Assembly (NCBI GenBank): GCA_964387885.1
Contig: CAYLYZ010000018.1
Location: forward strand, 1 to 64,000
Origin: JABGPL01 sp964387885
GTDB taxonomy: Bacteria; Electryoneota; AABM5-125-24; Hatepunaeales; Hatepunaeaceae
Direction: 5' to 3'
Length of the DNA stretch: 64,000 nucleotides
The position numbers and the translations under genes were made by a program. The notes under the pieces were generated by a model that saw nothing but the letters and a program-made list of their open reading frames with translations, searched no databases and was not told where the DNA came from. Below, one piece after another: positions 60,554 through 64,000 of the stretch. Every line of letters begins with the position of its first letter. The first letter of the stretch is position 1.

Positions 60554-62725
60554 CTACCGCACCAAAACCACCTTCCGAGCCCCAACATAATCCCCCGCCA
60601 CCAACCGAACAAAATACACTCCCGAAGCCACACCAGCACCATCCCAAGTCAAATCGTAATACCCGGCAGAACGCCTGCCCTGATCGAGAAAAGCAACTCT
60701 CTGACCTGTCATGTCGTAGATAGAAACGTCAATTGACTGGAAATTGGACAATTGATATGAAATTAGAGTTTTGCTGTTGAACGGGTTCGGGTATGCTGGA
60801 TTCAACAGGAACGAACCAGGAGAATTTTCATGTTCTTTATTAACTGCCAGGAAAATATCTTCACAGTAGTAAATTCCGAGGTTGGTCTCATCGGCAACGT
60901 ATATCAATCCGTTCTCTGATAGAGAGATCCTGAAGGTCGTACCAGGAGTATTGTAGAATCCAATTCTCTCCGGTTCTTCCGGATTTGAAATATCCAGCAC
61001 CTCAATACCATCAATCGAGCCTGCGATTACAAGATAATCACCAAAAATAGCCAAATCATGATACCATAGTGGACCATCATAAAATCCAACCTGAGTAGGA
61101 TTTTCAGGATCGGAGATATCAATTATATAGAGACTATCCCCCATGCCAATATATACATAATCATCCTTGACTGCCATCAATCCACCACCGATTATGTCCC
61201 CCCCAATATCAAGAATGTTGACCTCAAATGGATTAACAGGATCGGAAATGTCAACAATTGAAAGTCGTCCCAAAATTCCATCTATATATGCCATATCTCC
61301 ATTGACAATAATGCTGTTTGTGAGAGGTTCAAAGATGTTAATAGAAGCAATTTCAATTGCATCTTCCGGGTTGGTCACATCGATAACTTCCATACTGGGG
61401 TCCCGGCGTTTCAGAAAGGCATAATCATTTTGTTCATCCAGGTCAAATGAATTCGCATTACTGACAAATTCCCCTACTCTCCGCGGATCTTCCGGGTTTG
61501 ATATATTTAATATCTGAAGTGAAAATTCAAATAGAAAAAATGCTAGATCACCCGCCATATGAATTTCATTAGTACTGATTCTCGTCTCGTAGAAACCGAC
61601 TTCCTCCGGACGTTCAGGAGATGAAACGTCAATAAGACGAATACCGGTGTACTCTTCTGCAATACAGGCATAATCACCACTTACGTCAGCTCCAAATATT
61701 TTATTGCTCTTATCAAGACAATTGAATTCCGAGGGAGATTCAGGATTAGAAATATCTACTACGAATAGCCGTCCAAAATTATCACTTACATAAGCAAAAT
61801 TCTCAAAAATAATAATGCGTTTCAAATACTGTCCTAATTCACAGTGCCCGGTTTCAATGGGATTCTCAGGTTCTGAAACATCAAGTATATGAAAATCACT
61901 ATCAACTGAAGAAACGTAGATATAATCTCCGTCTAACGAAATCCCGGACACCTTTCCCTGTAAACCAAAGGACAATCTCCTTTCCGGTCTTTCAGGATTG
62001 GAGATATCGATAATGCACAAACCGCTGTCTCCATCAGCAACATATACATACTCATCCCTGATTTTCATATCGCTTGCATCACCGGGTGTATCGCAAGAAG
62101 CAACCTCGCCAAGATTTTCGGGCTCAGAAACATCATAAATTCTAAAACCAGAATCCCTGCACAATACATAGAGGATGTTTCCTGCTGATTCAAGGCTTTT
62201 TGATCGACTTCCCCCAATTGCAAAGTGCCCGACTATTTGTGGATTCTCTAAATCAGAAATATTGAGAACCGATACACCATAATTACCATTCTCGTCTCTT
62301 CTCCCCTCGGCAATGTATGCATATTCACCGAGTACAGTAATTTCTTCGCCATGCAGGGGAAGTACACAGGAACTAACTTCGAACGGATTTGAAAGATCGG
62401 AAACATCAATAATACAGAATTTATCTCCATCAGCTAAATAGACATATCCATCGATTTTTACTAAACCATATGATCTTCCTGTATGGTTGTCCCAAAAACC
62501 AACAATATGTACGTCTTCAGGATCAGAAATATCTACAATCTGCAACCCTGAAATCCCCGTCGCAAGGAATGCATGATTGCCATCTCGCACCATATCCTTT
62601 ACTGCATTCCAGTAGTTTCCGAATCTCCCGACCAGTTCAATATTCTCATTATCCTGGGCACCAAGACTTCCGGTTAGCGAAAGCAAAGCAAATATTACCA
62701 TTAGAAAATTCTTGATAATGCACAC
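60554..62725 (-). CDS. T9SS-sorted LVIVD-repeat beta-propeller protein
   Basis: A 723-residue secreted protein. Signal peptide NFLMVIFALLSLTGSLGA, then about 13 LVIVD repeats of 40-45 residues, each with xVDISDPExPxxVGFY and a following YVYVADGDxGLxI strand, forming a propeller (about 30-610). The type IX sorting domain begins near residue 635 (LNPAYPNPFNSKTLISYQL) and ends KVVLVR. GTG start with AAGGAG six bases upstream. Likely extracellular. LVIVD proteins have no settled ligand. Confidence 0.92.
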   Translation of the reverse strand: MCIIKNFLMVIFALLSLTGSLGAQDNENIELVGRFGNYWNAVKDMVRDGNHAFLATGISGLQIVDISDPEDVHIVGFWDNHTGRSYGLVKIDGYVYLADGDKFCIIDVSDLSNPFEVSSCVLPLHGEEITVLGEYAYIAEGRRDENGNYGVSVLNISDLENPQIVGHFAIGGSRSKSLESAGNILYVLCRDSGFRIYDVSEPENLGEVASCDTPGDASDMKIRDEYVYVADGDSGLCIIDISNPERPERRLSFGLQGKVSGISLDGDYIYVSSVDSDFHILDVSEPENPIETGHCELGQYLKRIIIFENFAYVSDNFGRLFVVDISNPESPSEFNCLDKSNKIFGADVSGDYACIAEEYTGIRLIDVSSPERPEEVGFYETRISTNEIHMAGDLAFFLFEFSLQILNISNPEDPRRVGEFVSNANSFDLDEQNDYAFLKRRDPSMEVIDVTNPEDAIEIASINIFEPLTNSIIVNGDMAYIDGILGRLSIVDISDPVNPFEVNILDIGGDIIGGGLMAVKDDYVYIGMGDSLYIIDISDPENPTQVGFYDGPLWYHDLAIFGDYLVIAGSIDGIEVLDISNPEEPERIGFYNTPGTTFRISLSENGLIYVADETNLGIYYCEDIFLAVNKEHENSPGSFLLNPAYPNPFNSKTLISYQLSNFQSIDVSIYDMTGQRVAFLDQGRRSAGYYDLTWDGAGVASGVYFVRLVAGDYVGARKVVLVR

Positions 62726-63031
62726 TATTTGCTCCTTGATTTAAATACCATTAATCCAAAACAAAAAAATCCCACCAAAGCAAAAAACCAGGCAGGATAG
62801 GAGAAAACACATCCTACTGTTGAGAAGGAAACTGAATCGTTGAGCATATCGAATGAATCTCTACAAAACAAAAACATATTCACCAGAAGTTTCGAGGGGA
62901 AAAAATAGTCAATAAATATTACTGATTAAAAACTACCGACTACATGTTAAAATAGGGAGGAAGGTTCTAGATTGCAAGGAGATAAAACCTGAATGTATAC
63001 ATTTCCCGGGTTCGGAGAACACCGGGCTACC
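62726..63031. other. Intergenic gap between methyltransferase and LVIVD gene
   Basis: 306 bases with no gene. Near the right end a CCCGG-GTTC..GAAC-CCGGG hairpin (about 63005-63026) follows the methyltransferase stop but lacks a U-run, so it looks like another dispersed palindrome. Confidence 0.5.
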
Positions 63032-63712
63032 TCATCGAGTTGCCTTCTTCAAAACCACCTCAATAGAATACTCCCCATCACTATGTGAATCCTGTCCATG
63101 ATCGACATACCCTTCATCACACACCTTCGCATATTCAATCTCATAGCCACTTAAAGTTCTTCCAATAAGTGGAATTACTCCAATCGTATCCGGTTCTTCA
63201 TCCTTGTCTAATAGAAAAAAGTGTTTATGATCCGGGTTCCACTGTGAAGGAAGGCTCTTTCGTTTTTCGTAGAGATCTCTGTGGGGAATATACAGAATCA
63301 GGTATCCACCGGATTTTACAACCCGCCACCAGTTCTTCAATGCTACAGATTCGTCAATCATGTGTTCAAGAGTGTGACCTGAATACACATAATCAAAGGA
63401 TTCGTCTTCCAACCCCTTCAAGTACTGAGCATCCCCGTCCTCAAAATCCCAGCCTCTGCAGGTGCGTGTTAGGATGTCCCCTCCGAAACCGATATCCAGA
63501 CCTGAACCTCTACAGTAATTACTGAAGAACATCTCATTGAACCGGCGTTTATAAGCCTTTGAAGTTTCAAGCTTGGTAACTGGTCTGCCAAAATGTTTAT
63601 AGAGGAATTTCAGGATGGGAAACTCGAACTTCGCTAAAATATCCAGAGCGAAATTGGGAAGAAGACGTTTAGCGTTTTTTTTCAGATTGTGAGCCAGATG
63701 CATCGGTTTCAT
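63032..63712 (-). CDS. Class I SAM-dependent methyltransferase (type 11)
   Basis: A 226-residue predicted methyltransferase. SAM-binding motif I is SGLDIGFGGDIL (about 70-81), motif II includes FEDGDAQYL, and the post-I strand is FDYVYSGHTLEHM with VVKSGGYLILYIPHRDLY as the acidic-to-Pro segment. The N-terminal 55 residues are extra and basic. Substrate unknown; LPS/sugar methyltransferases of this subclass are common. It lies just downstream of 5S rRNA, separated by a terminator. Confidence 0.85.
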   Translation of the reverse strand: MKPMHLAHNLKKNAKRLLPNFALDILAKFEFPILKFLYKHFGRPVTKLETSKAYKRRFNEMFFSNYCRGSGLDIGFGGDILTRTCRGWDFEDGDAQYLKGLEDESFDYVYSGHTLEHMIDESVALKNWWRVVKSGGYLILYIPHRDLYEKRKSLPSQWNPDHKHFFLLDKDEEPDTIGVIPLIGRTLSGYEIEYAKVCDEGYVDHGQDSHSDGEYSIEVVLKKATR

Positions 63713-63729
63713 TATTTAAACCACTACAC

Positions 63730-63763
63730 AAAAAAAGACGACATATAGAGTATATATGCCGTC
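63730..63763 (-). terminator. Rho-independent terminator of the rRNA operon
   Basis: Minus-strand stem GACGGCATATA / TATATGTCGTC (63753-63763 and 63737-63747) with a 5-base loop and seven U's (63730-63736), 12 bases after the 5S 3' end. Confidence 0.93.
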
Positions 63764-63775
63764 AAAAAAATAAAT

Positions 63776-63893
<118 letters not shown>

Positions 63894-64000
63894 AAATCCT
63901 CAGTAATTGAACAGATCGTAATCTCGTTCAATATATATATAGTCTTTTTCAGTTTTTACCTTTCTGAGCACTTCAATTTTGTAAAAATAGCAGCTAACCA

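Noticed and set aside
60177..60590. Open frames through the tandem repeat and N gap
   Set aside because: Created by the 31-bp repeat and undefined bases, not a gene.
63894..64000. 3' end of 23S rRNA
   Set aside because: No conserved 23S 3' sequence seen; it reads as 23S-5S spacer.

Overview
The window is about 64 kb of gene-dense bacterial chromosome of roughly 40-45% GC. Four large secreted proteins end in type IX secretion (Por) sorting domains with YPNPFN-like motifs. With an H+-type F-ATPase operon, a bactofilin/M23 pair and a PorSS-style proteome, this points to the FCB superphylum, probably an uncultured lineage of the Zixibacteria / Marinimicrobia / KSB1 / Cloacimonadota kind. I cannot name the phylum from sequence alone. 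No tRNA was seen. One 5S rRNA (minus strand) lies at the right edge, as the tail of an rRNA operon. Several promoters are textbook TTGACA-N17-TATATT.

Layout. 1-0.8 kb: a Fic protein cut by the window edge. 1-7 kb (minus): mdh, then rplU-rpmA, then rng with a radical-SAM/DUF2344 fusion. 7-12.6 kb (minus): phoH - pgpH-like 7TM-HD - ybeY - CNNM/CorC transporter - a small gene, coupled by short stop/start overlaps. 12.8-15.8 kb: aspS, a coiled-coil lipoprotein and a LysM protein. 16-27.5 kb (minus): an operon with its own promoter encoding two very large TPR/coiled-coil envelope proteins, a small secreted protein, TolQ/ExbB, two ExbD-like proteins and an AgmX/TonB-like energiser. 27.6-35.8 kb (minus): a complete F1Fo ATP synthase operon (Z-I-B-E-F-H-A-G-D-C) with a lipoprotein gene between atpG and atpD. 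36-39.8 kb: bactofilin, M23 peptidase, rlmB and a K+ channel/RCK protein. 39.8-53.2 kb: secreted proteins, a structured leader RNA, nadD, a bamD-like gene and small membrane proteins. 53.2-59.3 kb (plus): a TetR-controlled envelope export operon (TetR, beta-barrel, ABC ATPase, two FtsX/LolC-type permeases, LolA-like protein). 59.3-60.5 kb: a REP-associated tyrosine transposase inside a REP/tandem-repeat array with an assembly gap. 60.5-64 kb: an LVIVD-repeat T9SS cargo, a methyltransferase and 5S rRNA.

The most unusual items are: (1) the motor operon with giant TPR proteins, in which one ExbD has Asn where the proton-carrying Asp normally sits; (2) a 0.5-kb leader with its own promoter, a C10 tract and apparently mutually exclusive hairpins that could hide the Shine-Dalgarno of a small secreted protein; (3) the RAYT/REP island with compensatory stem changes and a 31-bp amplification; (4) paired palindromes of REPIN type scattered in intergenic spaces; (5) phoH with no normal start codon. 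Start codons were re-chosen by hand where a Shine-Dalgarno, signal peptide or overlap favoured an internal start.
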